Source: Halobaculum sp. MBLA0147
GTDB lineage: Archaea > Halobacteriota > Halobacteria > Halobacteriales > Haloferacaceae
NCBI RefSeq assembly: GCF_041361345.1
Contig: NZ_JBGKAD010000001.1
Coordinates: 682,001-746,000, forward strand
Length of the DNA: 64,000 nt
Direction of reading: 5' to 3'
Shown: positions 43,970 through 52,068 of the stretch, piece after piece
How the letters are laid out: every line of letters starts with the position of its first letter
Position numbering within the stretch: position 1 is the first letter of the stretch
Position numbers and translations under genes: made by a program
Notes under the pieces: model-generated
Told to the model about the DNA's origin: nothing
The model's input: only the letters and a program-made list of their open reading frames with translations
Database searches by the model: none

Positions 43970-44121
43970 TCGGGTGTCCCCAAGTCGTTAGTCCCAGCAC
44001 CCAGGTCTCCTTCTGCGACTGCGCCCTGCGTGGCGAACAACGCCAACAGGACGAGGCTAACCGAGATACGTGGTCTCCGTGCCAACACACCTACAGTTCG
44101 TGATGTGATCGCTCGAATCAC
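43936..44121 (-). CDS. Small secreted or membrane peptide
   Basis: A 61-residue frame from a GTG has an Arg-rich start (ITSRTVGVLARRPR), one hydrophobic core (ISVSLVLLALFATQGAVA) and an acidic end (GDLGAGTNDLGTPDYGPAKE). This looks like a signal peptide or single membrane helix. A TATA-like tatataa (44146-44152) sits 25-31 bp upstream, predicting a leaderless message. Its last 34 bp overlap the end of the CHAT-like gene on the other strand. Confidence 0.6.
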   Translation of the reverse strand: MIRAITSRTVGVLARRPRISVSLVLLALFATQGAVAEGDLGAGTNDLGTPDYGPAKEPESD

Positions 44122-44145
44122 GACACCAACTGGTGCAGTATACCG

Positions 44146-44152
44146 TATATAA
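44146..44152 (-). promoter_or_regulatory. TATA box of the small secreted gene
   Basis: On the minus strand the box reads ttatata, preceded by an A-rich BRE-like gaaaa. It is 25-31 bp upstream of the GTG at 44121, the spacing expected for a leaderless archaeal transcript. Confidence 0.55.
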
Positions 44153-44448
44153 TTTTCTATTTTCGGCTAGTACTAACTCTTCTCGCATCACTTCATCGAG
44201 GAGCGAGACTCACAGAGTACGGAGACGGTTCACCGAATCCCGTATCGGAGTCGTGATACCGGTTCGGAGGCCCGAATTCGTACCGTGTCCGATACGGACT
44301 GTGTCCGGTTCGGACGTATCCAGTCCGTCTCGGTACGTGTCGACACTACGTCCGTCGGCCCGCGATCATCCCCGAACCCCCCGGGGGTCGACGGAGAACC
44401 ACGCACGGAGTCGGAACGCCTAACCCCACACCGACACGTCCCGGAGGT
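44153..44448. other. Intergenic region with inverted repeats upstream of mvaD
   Basis: No gene is supported. An inverted repeat ccgtatcgga (44240-44249) and tccgatacgg (44288-44297) is separated by 38 bp. Further ggttcgga and cggac-type copies fill 44255-44330. A regulatory role for the downstream mvaD gene is possible, and this region also marks where base composition returns to genome average. Confidence 0.5.
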
Positions 44449-45453
44449 ATGACGAGCAAGGCGACCGCACGAGCACACCCGATCCAGGGGCTCGTGAAGT
44501 ACCACGGGCTGCGCGACGAGGCGGACCGACACCCGTACCACGACTCGATCAGCGTCTGTACCGCGCCGTCGAACACCACCACCACCGTCGAGTGGGAGCC
44601 GGACGCCAGCGAGGACACCTACGTGATCGACGGCGAACCCGTCGAGGGCCGCGGCGCGGAGCGGATCGACAACGTCGTCGACGCGATCCGCGAGCACGCC
44701 GGGTTCGACCACGCCGTCCGCGTGGAGTCGGAGAACTCCTTCCCGTCGAACGTCGGCTTCGGCTCCTCGGCGTCCGGGTTCGCGGCGCTGGCGTACGCCG
44801 CCTGCGAGGCCGCCGGGCTGGAGCTCACCCGCCCGGAGGTGTCGACGTTCGCCCGTCGCGGCTCCTCCTCGGCCGCGCGAGCCGTCACGGGGGCGTACTC
44901 CGACCTCCACACCGGGCTGAACGACGTGGACTGCCGCTCGGAGCGCATCGAGACGGGGGTCGGTGAGCTCGACGGCGAGCCGTTCGACCCCGAGTCGGAC
45001 CTACGGATCGTCACCGCCCTCGTCCCCTCGTACAAGGAGACGGAGGCCGCACACCGGGAGGCGGCGGACAGTCACATGTTCGACGCGCGACGGGCACACG
45101 TCCAAGACCAGTTGGCCGAGGCGCGCGACGCGCTCCGCGAGGGGGCCTTCCACCGGATCTTCGAGACGGCGGAACACGACTCGCTGTCGCTCGCGGCGAC
45201 GACGATGACCGGCCCCGCCGGCTGGGTGTACTGGCAGCCGGAGACCATCGCCGTGTTCAACGCCGTCCGCGAACTCCGTACCGAGTCCGACGTGCCGGTG
45301 TACTTCTCGACGGACACCGGCGCGAGCGTCTACGTCAACACGACCGCCGACTACGTCGACCGCGTGGAGTCGCGGATCGCCGAGGTCGGCGTCGACACGA
45401 ACGTCTGGGAGGTCGGCGGACCGGCACGCACCGTCGACGACGCGCTGTTCTGA
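44449..45453 (+). CDS. mvaD: Phosphomevalonate decarboxylase
   Basis: A 334-residue GHMP-family decarboxylase of the archaeal mevalonate pathway for lipid isoprenoids. Typical parts are KATARAHPIQGLVKYHG, SFPSNVGFGSSASGFAALAY (ATP loop) and FARRGSSSAARAVTGAY. In Haloferax the equivalent enzyme acts on mevalonate 5-phosphate, giving isopentenyl phosphate that a separate kinase finishes. The same substrate is inferred here. ATG at 44449; single gene. Confidence 0.92.
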   Translation: MTSKATARAHPIQGLVKYHGLRDEADRHPYHDSISVCTAPSNTTTTVEWEPDASEDTYVIDGEPVEGRGAERIDNVVDAIREHAGFDHAVRVESENSFPSNVGFGSSASGFAALAYAACEAAGLELTRPEVSTFARRGSSSAARAVTGAYSDLHTGLNDVDCRSERIETGVGELDGEPFDPESDLRIVTALVPSYKETEAAHREAADSHMFDARRAHVQDQLAEARDALREGAFHRIFETAEHDSLSLAATTMTGPAGWVYWQPETIAVFNAVRELRTESDVPVYFSTDTGASVYVNTTADYVDRVESRIAEVGVDTNVWEVGGPARTVDDALF

Positions 45454-45572
45454 GCGCGACCGCCGAGAGCGATCGTCTCGGCCACCACCCGCGGACCAGA
45501 CCGCCACCCACGGGCCACGACTGTCACCCGCGGACCACTACCCTCTTTCGCGTCGCGCCCCTCCAGACGAGC

Positions 45573-46778
45573 ATGCACGTCGCAGTCCTGGGTGCCGGCT
45601 ACGCCGGGCTCGGAGTCACCCGCAGACTCGAAGACGCTCTCCCGCCGTCGGTCGACATCACGCTCGTCAACGACGGGCCGGAGCACGTCCTCACCCACGA
45701 GGTCCACCGGGCGATCCGTCGCCCGGCCGTCGCCGACGCGATCACCGTCCCACTCGCCGAGGTGCTCGACCGCGCGACGCTCGTCACCGACCCCGTCGCA
45801 GATCTAGACGCGGAGGCTGGTGTCGTCGAGACGACCGCCGGCCAGACGCTGTCGTACGACTACGGCGCACTGTGTTTCGGGTCGGAGACGGCCTACTACG
45901 GTATCGAGGGACTCCGCGACCACGCCCACCCGCTGAAGACGCTGGACGACGCCGCGGCGATCCGCGAGGACGCGCTGGCGACGATCGAGCGCGGCGGCGA
46001 CCTGGTCGTCGGCGGTGCGGGACTGTCGGGCGTCCAAGTCGCGGGCGAGCTCGCGGCGCTGGCTCGCGAGGAGAACGCCGCAGTCCCCGAGGACGTGTCG
46101 ATCACGCTCGTCGAACAGTTGGAGACGGTGGCGCCGAACTTCCCGGCAAACTTCCGGCGAGCAGTCCACGACGCACTCGTCGAACGAGGGGTCGACGTGC
46201 GGACGGAGACGACCGTCGAGCGAGTCGACGACGACGCGGTCTACACCGACGGTGGCGCCAGCACGGACGGCGGAGATCACCGTGACGGCGACGACCACGC
46301 CGACGGCGAGAGTCACGCAGACGACGGGAGGCTGACGTACGACACGCTGGTCTGGACGGGCGGGATCGCCGGACGAGCGCCGACGGAGGGGGAGCGGCCG
46401 GTCGTGCGCGCGGACTTGCGACTCACCGACCGGACGCTGGCACTCGGTGACGCCGCGCGCGTGGTGGACACGGACGGCGAGGCGGTACCGGCGTCCGCAT
46501 CGGCGGCCATCCGCGAGGCGAAGACGGCCGCGACGAACCTCGAGCGACTCGTCGAGAGCGACGACGACGGGTTCCGACCGCGCCTCGACCGCTACCGCTT
46601 CGACGTGCCCGGGTGGCTCGTCTCCGTCGGTGACGGGGCCGTCGCGCAACTCGGCCCGACCGTGCTCACCGGCGCCGCCGCGAAGGCGGCCAAGACCACC
46701 GTCGGCGCGGGCTACCTCACCACGGTCGGCGCGATCAGACAGGCGCGCGATCTCGCCGAGGCAGAACTCGCCGAGTGA
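45573..46778 (+). CDS. NDH-2-like FAD-dependent oxidoreductase
   Basis: The 401-residue flavoprotein has an FAD-binding motif at the start (VAVLGAGYAGLGVTRRLED) and a second dinucleotide fold (LVVGGAGLSGVQVAGELAAL). A substrate/quinone region of the type II NADH dehydrogenase or sulfide:quinone reductase class follows (LALGDAARVVDTDGEAVPASA). An acidic His/Asp insert (about 228-250) is present. It likely oxidises NADH at the membrane, but no membrane anchor is obvious. Confidence 0.85.
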   Translation: MHVAVLGAGYAGLGVTRRLEDALPPSVDITLVNDGPEHVLTHEVHRAIRRPAVADAITVPLAEVLDRATLVTDPVADLDAEAGVVETTAGQTLSYDYGALCFGSETAYYGIEGLRDHAHPLKTLDDAAAIREDALATIERGGDLVVGGAGLSGVQVAGELAALAREENAAVPEDVSITLVEQLETVAPNFPANFRRAVHDALVERGVDVRTETTVERVDDDAVYTDGGASTDGGDHRDGDDHADGESHADDGRLTYDTLVWTGGIAGRAPTEGERPVVRADLRLTDRTLALGDAARVVDTDGEAVPASASAAIREAKTAATNLERLVESDDDGFRPRLDRYRFDVPGWLVSVGDGAVAQLGPTVLTGAAAKAAKTTVGAGYLTTVGAIRQARDLAEAELAE

Positions 46779-46925
46779 CGACGGCCGTGACGTGTAGCCG
46801 GACCCACCGTGCGGCGTGTCGCGACGACGTGTACAAGGACCTACCAACGTGTTTACTCACCTGATACAGTACTACCCGGTTTATGGGTAACCCTTAACCA
46901 CTGTCACCGATTCCCACGATACACG

Positions 46926-47075
46926 ATGCCAGCAGTCAACATCGATCCGTACGAGTCCACCGGTGGACTGTTCGAGTGTGTAGAGTGTGGCGGCCGGACG
47001 GAGGCCGCCTCGAACCCAGGCAAGTGCGAGTCCTGCGGGGGTGACGTGCGCAACCTCGCCGTCCACCAGGAGTAA
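46926..47075 (+). CDS. Small zinc-ribbon protein (rubrerythrin-like)
   Basis: This 49-residue protein has two CxxC knuckles: FECVECGGRTEAASN and KCESCGGDVRNLAV. They form one zinc- or iron-binding ribbon, as in DUF7129 and rubredoxin-like small proteins of haloarchaea. A TATA-like gtttatggg lies about 40 bp upstream of the ATG at 46926. No operon partner. Confidence 0.85.
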   Translation: MPAVNIDPYESTGGLFECVECGGRTEAASNPGKCESCGGDVRNLAVHQE

Positions 47076-47435
47076 CCCGACACCCGACACCCACTTCGAC
47101 GCCGGGCCACCACTGTCAGTCACTCTCTCCGGCGTCACCCGGTCCCGCGGTGGGGGCCACCCCCGTGGGACCACTCGCGAGCGGGCTGGGGCGGCGCGGC
47201 TACGCGACTCGACACGACTCGCTCCCGTGTCGGCCTCGCGTGGCGTTCGTCGTCGTCTCGGCCACTCGCGGGGCACACCGCCGCCGTCCCTTCTCGTCGG
47301 CGGCACACGGCGCGGAGCGACCGCCGCTCCCGCCAGTCACCGTTCGTACCCGACACGGCTCACGGACAGCCACGGCGCGAGGGTCCGCCACCCAGACGCC
47401 AACGACGCCGACGGACCACAGCGACACCGAGGCCC
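47076..47435. other. Gene-free GC-rich region with a stem-loop
   Basis: Open frames cross this stretch, but none has family-like composition. A possible stem-loop lies at 47141-47172 (ggtcccgcgg against ccgtgggacc, about 10 bp with a G-T pair). It could end the zinc-ribbon transcript. Nothing else is seen. Confidence 0.5.
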
Positions 47436-48482
47436 TCACCCGTCCCGTTCGACCGCGCCGGTGCCGGGGCACTCACACGCCGTCAAGTCGATCTCCCCGT
47501 CCGGGAGCGGGACCCCGTCGAACGGGTCCTCGGCGAGGAGCAGTGAGCCGTCGAGGTCGGCGTACTCCAGGAGGGGGCCGAGGTGACACGCGGCCGCGAT
47601 GGCGGCGTTCGTCTCGATCATACACCCGAGCATCACTTCGAGCCCGTGGGCGTGAGCCGTGTGGATCGCCCGTCTCGCCTCGGCGAGGCCGCCACACTTC
47701 ATCAGCTTGAGATTCGCGACATCACACCGGTCCGCGACCTGCGGAACGTCCGCGGCGGTCTCGACGGACTCGTCGGCGGCGACGGGGAGCGGCGACCGCT
47801 CGTAGACGAACCGGAGCCCCTCGGGGTCGTCCGCCGACACCGGCTGTTCGAGGAACTCGACGTCGAACTCCGCGAGCCACTCGGCGTTCGCGACGGCCTC
47901 GCGGGGCGTCCACGCCTCGTTGGCGTCGACGCGGAGGCGTGCGTCCGGGGCTGCCTCGCGCACCGCGGCGACGATCTCGCGGTCGCGGTCGGTCCCGAGT
48001 TTCGTCTTCAGGACGCCGTAGCCGCGGTCGACCGCCTCGGCCGCCTTCTCGCGCATCACCTCCGTGTCGTCCAACCCGATCGTGTACGAACTCGTCGGCG
48101 TCCGCGTCGGGTCCAGCCCCCACAGGCGGTACAGCGGGACGCCGAGTCGCTTCGCGGCCAGGTCGTGGCACGCGATGGAGACGGCACACCGCGCGGCCGG
48201 GTTCCGTTCGACGACACCACGGAGGGCGCGCTCGATCTCCGCGAGTGCGTGTGGGTCGTCGACGCGTTCGACGACTGCCAACAACTCCGGCAGCACCGCG
48301 GCGACGGTGTCGGCCGTCTCTCCGTAGTGGGCCGAGGGTGCGGCGGCACCGACACCGACGGTCCCCGCCTCGTCTTCCACGCGGACGACGACGTTCTCCG
48401 CCGTGGTGGTCGTCCCGCGGGCGATCTCGAAGTCGCGTTCCAGCGGGAGCGACACCCGCTCGAACGACGTGGTGAGCGTCAC
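47436..48482 (-). CDS. dgcA: Dipeptide epimerase / N-acetyl-D-glutamate racemase (DgcA-like)
   Basis: This 348-residue enolase-superfamily enzyme has the muconate-lactonising type features: a lysine pair in YGVLKTKLGTDRD, metal ligands RLRVDANEAWTPREA (Asp), VEFLEQPVSADD (Glu) and VAADESVETAAD (Asp), then ANLKLMKCGGLAEA (second Lys). This set racemises or epimerises an alpha-carbon, as in L-Ala-D/L-Glu epimerases. The DUF1611 partner, overlapping by 4 bp, points to DgcA in the D-glutamate pathway described for marine bacteria. GTG start at 48482. Confidence 0.88.
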   Translation of the reverse strand: MTLTTSFERVSLPLERDFEIARGTTTTAENVVVRVEDEAGTVGVGAAAPSAHYGETADTVAAVLPELLAVVERVDDPHALAEIERALRGVVERNPAARCAVSIACHDLAAKRLGVPLYRLWGLDPTRTPTSSYTIGLDDTEVMREKAAEAVDRGYGVLKTKLGTDRDREIVAAVREAAPDARLRVDANEAWTPREAVANAEWLAEFDVEFLEQPVSADDPEGLRFVYERSPLPVAADESVETAADVPQVADRCDVANLKLMKCGGLAEARRAIHTAHAHGLEVMLGCMIETNAAIAAACHLGPLLEYADLDGSLLLAEDPFDGVPLPDGEIDLTACECPGTGAVERDG

Positions 48483-49666
48483 TGGACCCCCTCCAGAACG
48501 GCGTCCAACAGGTCGTCGGCACCGAATCGGAGCGGGTCCGTGGCGGGTGCGCCGAGGTCTGCGCCGAACGCCTCGACCGCCTCTCGGGCGCGCTCGTCGT
48601 CGTCGACCGCTCGCGTGTTCAGGGCGCCGCCGACGACCGTCGTCTCGTGGACGGGTGCCGCGAGCGACTCGTAGAGGTCGACGTACTCCGGGATCGGAGG
48701 GAGCGGGGTGTCCTCGTAGCCGTGGATCCGCTCGCGACCCGCCGCGTGACACAACACGAGCCCGTCCGGCATCGCTCCGTGGAGGAGGCCGCAGGTCACG
48801 GCGGAGTAGGCCGGGTGGACGATACTCCCCTGCCCCTCCACGAGGAGGAGATCGTGGTCGTCGCCGACGTCCCGGATCATCTCCTCGACGGAGCCGGCGG
48901 TGAAGTCCGAGACGACTCTGTCGACCGGGTTCCCCCACCCTTCGATCAGGATGCCAGTCTGTCCCGTCGGGATCACACGGGCGTCGAGGCCGGCCCGGTC
49001 CGCGGCCGCAGCCAACTCCATCGTGGTGGTCATCTTCCCGACGGAACAGTCGGTGCCGACCGTCGCCACCACGTCGGCGCGCACCTCGTCGGCGGTGCCG
49101 CTCGCGACGGTCAGATCGTCGTGTGGGCGGCGCACGTCGCGGAGTTCGGTACCGTGCTCGGCCGCGAGGGCGGCGAACTCCTCGTCGTCGTTCAGGAAGT
49201 AGTGGAGGCCGGCGGCCACGTCACACCCCGCCTCGATGGCCGCGCGGACGTCCGGGCGCCACGACTCGTCGAAGCCGCCGCCGATGGGTGCGATCCCGAT
49301 CACCAGCTCGTCGATCGGGCCGTCGGCGGCGGCGCGTGCCGCGGCGAAGTCCGCGACGATCGGTGCGTCCTGTGTGTCTCGGAGGTGGGCCGCGACCCGT
49401 TCGCCCGCGTGGTCGCGGTCCAGCACGGCGACGACCTCACGGTCCGTGTACCGTAAGAGCCCGTTGGCCGTCTTCGACCGCTCCGGGAACTTCTCGTGGG
49501 CGAGCACGACGACGCGTTCTGTCGCGGTCTCGCTCTCGGTGTGGTCCGTCGCGGTCTCGCTCTCGGTGTGGTCCGTCGCGGTCTCGCTCTCGGTGTGGTC
49601 CGTCGCGGTCTCGCTCTCGATGTCGTCCGTCGCAGGCTCGCCGTCGGTGTCGTCCGTCGCTGTCAC
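48479..49666 (-). CDS. dgcN: DUF1611 protein (DgcN-like D-glutamate N-acetyltransferase)
   Basis: The 395-residue protein has about 50 acidic N-terminal residues made of four TDHTESETA-type repeats. A first domain (VVVLAHEKFPERSKTANGLL, VVAVLDRDHAGERVA) follows. The second is a P-loop-like domain with VVATVGTDCSVGKMTTTMEL and LLLVEGQGSIVHPAYSAV. The family was shown in marine bacteria to be a D-glutamate N-acetyltransferase (DgcN). The product gene dgcA follows with a 4-bp overlap. GTG start at 49666. Confidence 0.85.
   Translation of the reverse strand: MTATDDTDGEPATDDIESETATDHTESETATDHTESETATDHTESETATERVVVLAHEKFPERSKTANGLLRYTDREVVAVLDRDHAGERVAAHLRDTQDAPIVADFAAARAAADGPIDELVIGIAPIGGGFDESWRPDVRAAIEAGCDVAAGLHYFLNDDEEFAALAAEHGTELRDVRRPHDDLTVASGTADEVRADVVATVGTDCSVGKMTTTMELAAAADRAGLDARVIPTGQTGILIEGWGNPVDRVVSDFTAGSVEEMIRDVGDDHDLLLVEGQGSIVHPAYSAVTCGLLHGAMPDGLVLCHAAGRERIHGYEDTPLPPIPEYVDLYESLAAPVHETTVVGGALNTRAVDDDERAREAVEAFGADLGAPATDPLRFGADDLLDAVLEGVQ
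49521..49628 (-). repeat. In-frame 27-bp minisatellite
   Basis: Four tandem copies start at 49521, 49548, 49575 and 49602. The first three are identical (gtcgcggtctcgctctcgg then tgtggtcc); the last has two changes. They encode the acidic repeats TDHTESETA at the N-terminus of the DgcN-like protein. Confidence 0.95.
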
Positions 49667-49874
49667 ACCGGCCAGTCGTGGCCGGGGCGGTTAAATCGGT
49701 ACCCCGCGGTGCGTGTCGCCGCGAAGCTGGGGGTGGTAGTGGCGCGCGCTCGGTGTCGTCACCGCGGGAGTGGAGTTCCGACGAGACCGTGTCGTCGGCC
49801 CGGGTCACGACCGGGGGCGAACCAGACGGTTTTTACCCACCGGGACGAATCGGACCACAAGAGGCGATTTCGCT

Positions 49875-50156
49875 ATGGAGATGCCGCGACGGATGAACAC
49901 GTACTGTCCGCACTGTAACGCTCACCACGAACACGAGGTCGAGAAGGTCCGACGCGGTCGCGAGACCGGCATGAAGTGGACCGACCGCCAGCAGAAGCGG
50001 GGCACCTCCACCATCGGGAACGCCGGCAAGTTCTCGAAGGTGCCCGGTGGCGACAAGCCGACCAACAAGGCCCACCTCAAGTACCGCTGCAGCGACTGTG
50101 GCAAGGCCCACATGCGCGAGGGATGGCGGGTCGGCCGACTCACCTTCCAGGAGTGA
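49875..50156 (+). CDS. rpl44e: 50S ribosomal protein L44e
   Basis: A 93-residue ribosomal protein with a zinc finger: [13 protein letters not shown] near the start and [16 protein letters not shown] at the end. Basic segments ([20 protein letters not shown]) fit rRNA binding. ATG at 49875; a second ATG two codons on is less likely. A TATA-like tttttac near 49830-49836 lies about 40 bp upstream. Followed 2 bp later by S27e in the same operon. Confidence 0.97.
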   Translation: MEMPRRMNTYCPHCNAHHEHEVEKVRRGRETGMKWTDRQQKRGTSTIGNAGKFSKVPGGDKPTNKAHLKYRCSDCGKAHMREGWRVGRLTFQE

Positions 50157-50158
50157 CG

Positions 50159-50335
50159 ATGGCGGGGAACTTCTTCACCGTCCGCTGTGCGGACTGTGAG
50201 AACGAACAGACGGTGTTCGGCAAGGCGGCCAGCGAGGTCGCCTGCGCGGTCTGCGGGACGACGCTCGCGCGACCGACCGGCGGCGACGCCGAGTTCACGG
50301 GCGAGGTCGTCGACACCGTCGAACGGCGCGCCTGA
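50159..50335 (+). CDS. rps27e: 30S ribosomal protein S27e
   Basis: A 58-residue zinc-ribbon protein with knuckles VRCADCENEQTVFG and VACAVCGTTLARPTGG. ATG at 50159, two bases after the L44e stop. In many haloarchaea the next gene is translation initiation factor 2 alpha; here a CutA-like gene on the other strand follows, so the eif2a gene must lie elsewhere. Confidence 0.97.
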   Translation: MAGNFFTVRCADCENEQTVFGKAASEVACAVCGTTLARPTGGDAEFTGEVVDTVERRA

Positions 50336-50420
50336 CGCTCGCAGTTGTCGCTCGTCTCTCCGTTCGACGACACCACGCAGTGACGACACCGGTCCGGGTG
50401 GACGGTGTCTCGTCGGAGTG

Positions 50421-50849
50421 TCACTCGCTCGTCTCGTCGGACTCGCTCACCTCGGACTCGCACGCATCGGACTCGATCGGGCGGGGTAGGTCGTCGATCA
50501 CGTCGGACTCGCCCACGTCGGGGCCGGTGTTGCGTTCGATCCAGTCGCGGAACTCCTCGCGCGCGTTCACTCCGCGGTAGGTCACGCCCGGGAGGTCGTC
50601 CGGGTGACAGTCGTCGACGAGGTCGTACACCGCGTCGAGTCGGTCGCGGGTGGTGAAGGCCGTGACCGTCCAGTCGACGCGCCGCTCGACCGTCCCCTCC
50701 CAGCGGTAGTGACTCGGTCCAGAGCTGGTCCGTGTCCCCGCGGCGGCGCCGGTCGCCACCAGTCGCTCCGCGAGCCGCTCTGCGAGCTCCTCGTCCGGGA
50801 CGGCGATCTCGACCGCGAGGTGTGTCGTCGCCACGAGTCCGTCCGTCAC
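50421..50849 (-). CDS. cutA: CutA-like divalent ion tolerance protein
   Basis: The 142-residue protein has a CutA ferredoxin-like core (LAVEIAVPDEELAERLAERLVA, SHYRWEGTVERRVDWTVTAFTT, NAREEFRDWIERNTGP), which forms a trimer in known relatives. A serine/glutamate-rich tail (ESDACESEVSESDETSE) extends it. Copper-tolerance was proposed in bacteria; the haloarchaeal role is unknown. Start is a GTG at 50849. Confidence 0.8.
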   Translation of the reverse strand: MTDGLVATTHLAVEIAVPDEELAERLAERLVATGAAAGTRTSSGPSHYRWEGTVERRVDWTVTAFTTRDRLDAVYDLVDDCHPDDLPGVTYRGVNAREEFRDWIERNTGPDVGESDVIDDLPRPIESDACESEVSESDETSE

Positions 50850-50936
50850 CGCCGCACGGCAAGTCGGTTGTGGTGCGGTCGGCGGGTCGCCCGCGGACCG
50901 AAGCCTCTACACTCTCGCGCCCGTGGGTGTCGGGCC

Positions 50937-51749
50937 GTGAGTATCACCACTGGCGACCTGACGCTCGACGTGGGGTTCACGCTCGGGCTCGATCTCCCGT
51001 TCGACGAGTCGGTGGCGTTCGCCGCCCGCGAGGGGTTCGACTTCGTGGAACTCCTGTTGGACGGGCCGTACGCTCGCGAGCGGATCGAAGACCGTGTCGA
51101 CGACATGCGCGCGACGCTGACGGAGTTCGACCGGGACGTGGTCGTCCACCTCCCGTTCGCGGTCGCCCCCGGCTCGCCGTTCGAGCCCGTCCGGCGCGGT
51201 GCCGTCGACGAGTTGACCCGCGGGATGGACCTGGCGGCCGAGGTGGGCGCCGAGCGGGTCGTCTTCCACCCGTCCTCGGACGCCTGGGAGAAGGGGTGGT
51301 CGACGACCGCGACGCGGGCGTTCGTCCACGACGCCCTCGACGAGCTGGTGCCCGCGGCACGCGACCGCGGGCTGGTGCCGTGTCTCGAGAACGTCGTCTC
51401 CAGCTACTACGACGCGACGACGTTCGACGAACTGCTCGCCCGCTACTCCGACGCGCAGGCGACGTTCGACACCAGCCACGCGCTGTTGGCCGGGCAGTCG
51501 GCGTCGGAGATGGGCGCGTTCCTCCGCGAGCACGCCGACCGCGTCGCGCACCTCCACCTCGTCGACACCCGCGGCGACCGCGACGAACACCTCCCGGTCG
51601 GGATGGGCGCGATCGACTTCGAGCGCGTGCTCGCGCCGCTGGCCGAGTGTGGTTGGACCGGCACCGCGACGCTCGAGATCGGGACGGATGATCTCGAGAC
51701 GATCGCGTTCGGGAAGGCGAACCTGGAGCGCGTGTTGGGTGTGGCGTGA
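50937..51749 (+). CDS. Sugar phosphate isomerase/epimerase (TIM-barrel)
   Basis: A 270-residue AP endonuclease 2-type TIM barrel. Parts are LTLDVGFTLGLDLPFDESV, FDFVELLLDG, VVVHLPFAV, RVVFHPSSDAWEKGW, LVPCLENVVSSYY and AHLHLVDTRGDRDEHLPVGM, giving metal-binding Glu/His/Asp residues. The family includes xylose isomerase-like and endonuclease IV-like enzymes; the substrate is not defined. GTG at 50937; divergent from cutA. Confidence 0.85.
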   Translation: MSITTGDLTLDVGFTLGLDLPFDESVAFAAREGFDFVELLLDGPYARERIEDRVDDMRATLTEFDRDVVVHLPFAVAPGSPFEPVRRGAVDELTRGMDLAAEVGAERVVFHPSSDAWEKGWSTTATRAFVHDALDELVPAARDRGLVPCLENVVSSYYDATTFDELLARYSDAQATFDTSHALLAGQSASEMGAFLREHADRVAHLHLVDTRGDRDEHLPVGMGAIDFERVLAPLAECGWTGTATLEIGTDDLETIAFGKANLERVLGVA

Positions 51750-52068
51750 GGGGCGGCGTCTCCTGGCAGTGTCGTACGGCTGTAAAATCGTCGCCGGGAC
51801 TCGGCTCCTCCTCGGGCGGCCGGAGGCGGGGAGACGGCGGTGTTCAGACGAGCTGCTGGTTTGCAGGTGGCGCGCGAGGAACGCGCGAGGGTCTCGCGAA
51901 CGAAGTGAGTGAGACCTCGTCAGAACGTGCTCTGACGTAGGAGAAGCGAGCGCAGCGGGCGAGGCACGGCGGAGCCACGCACGAGCGACGAGGCTGGGGA
52001 GAGAGAGAGAGGTGCTGTGCGAGGTGGATCGGAGGCTCTCGATCGGTAGTCTCGTCCAACTGCCTACC
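51750..52068. other. Hairpin-rich region next to the CRISPR trailer end
   Basis: There is no gene. A strong hairpin, ggtctcgc, loop gaacgaagtga, gtgagacc (51890-51916), carries the same 11-nt loop as the array downstream of spt5. A perfect inverted repeat cgtcaga/tctgacg follows (51918-51937), and shorter gcgcagc- and gcggagc-centred hairpins lie at about 51948-51977. A run of ga dinucleotides is at 52000-52010. A short AT-poor spacer then leads into the decayed last CRISPR repeat. Confidence 0.75.

Noticed and set aside
47076-47472. Possible small genes between the zinc-ribbon protein and the dgcA-like gene
   Set aside because: All frames are Arg/Pro/Ser-rich and lack plausible starts; no family match could be seen.
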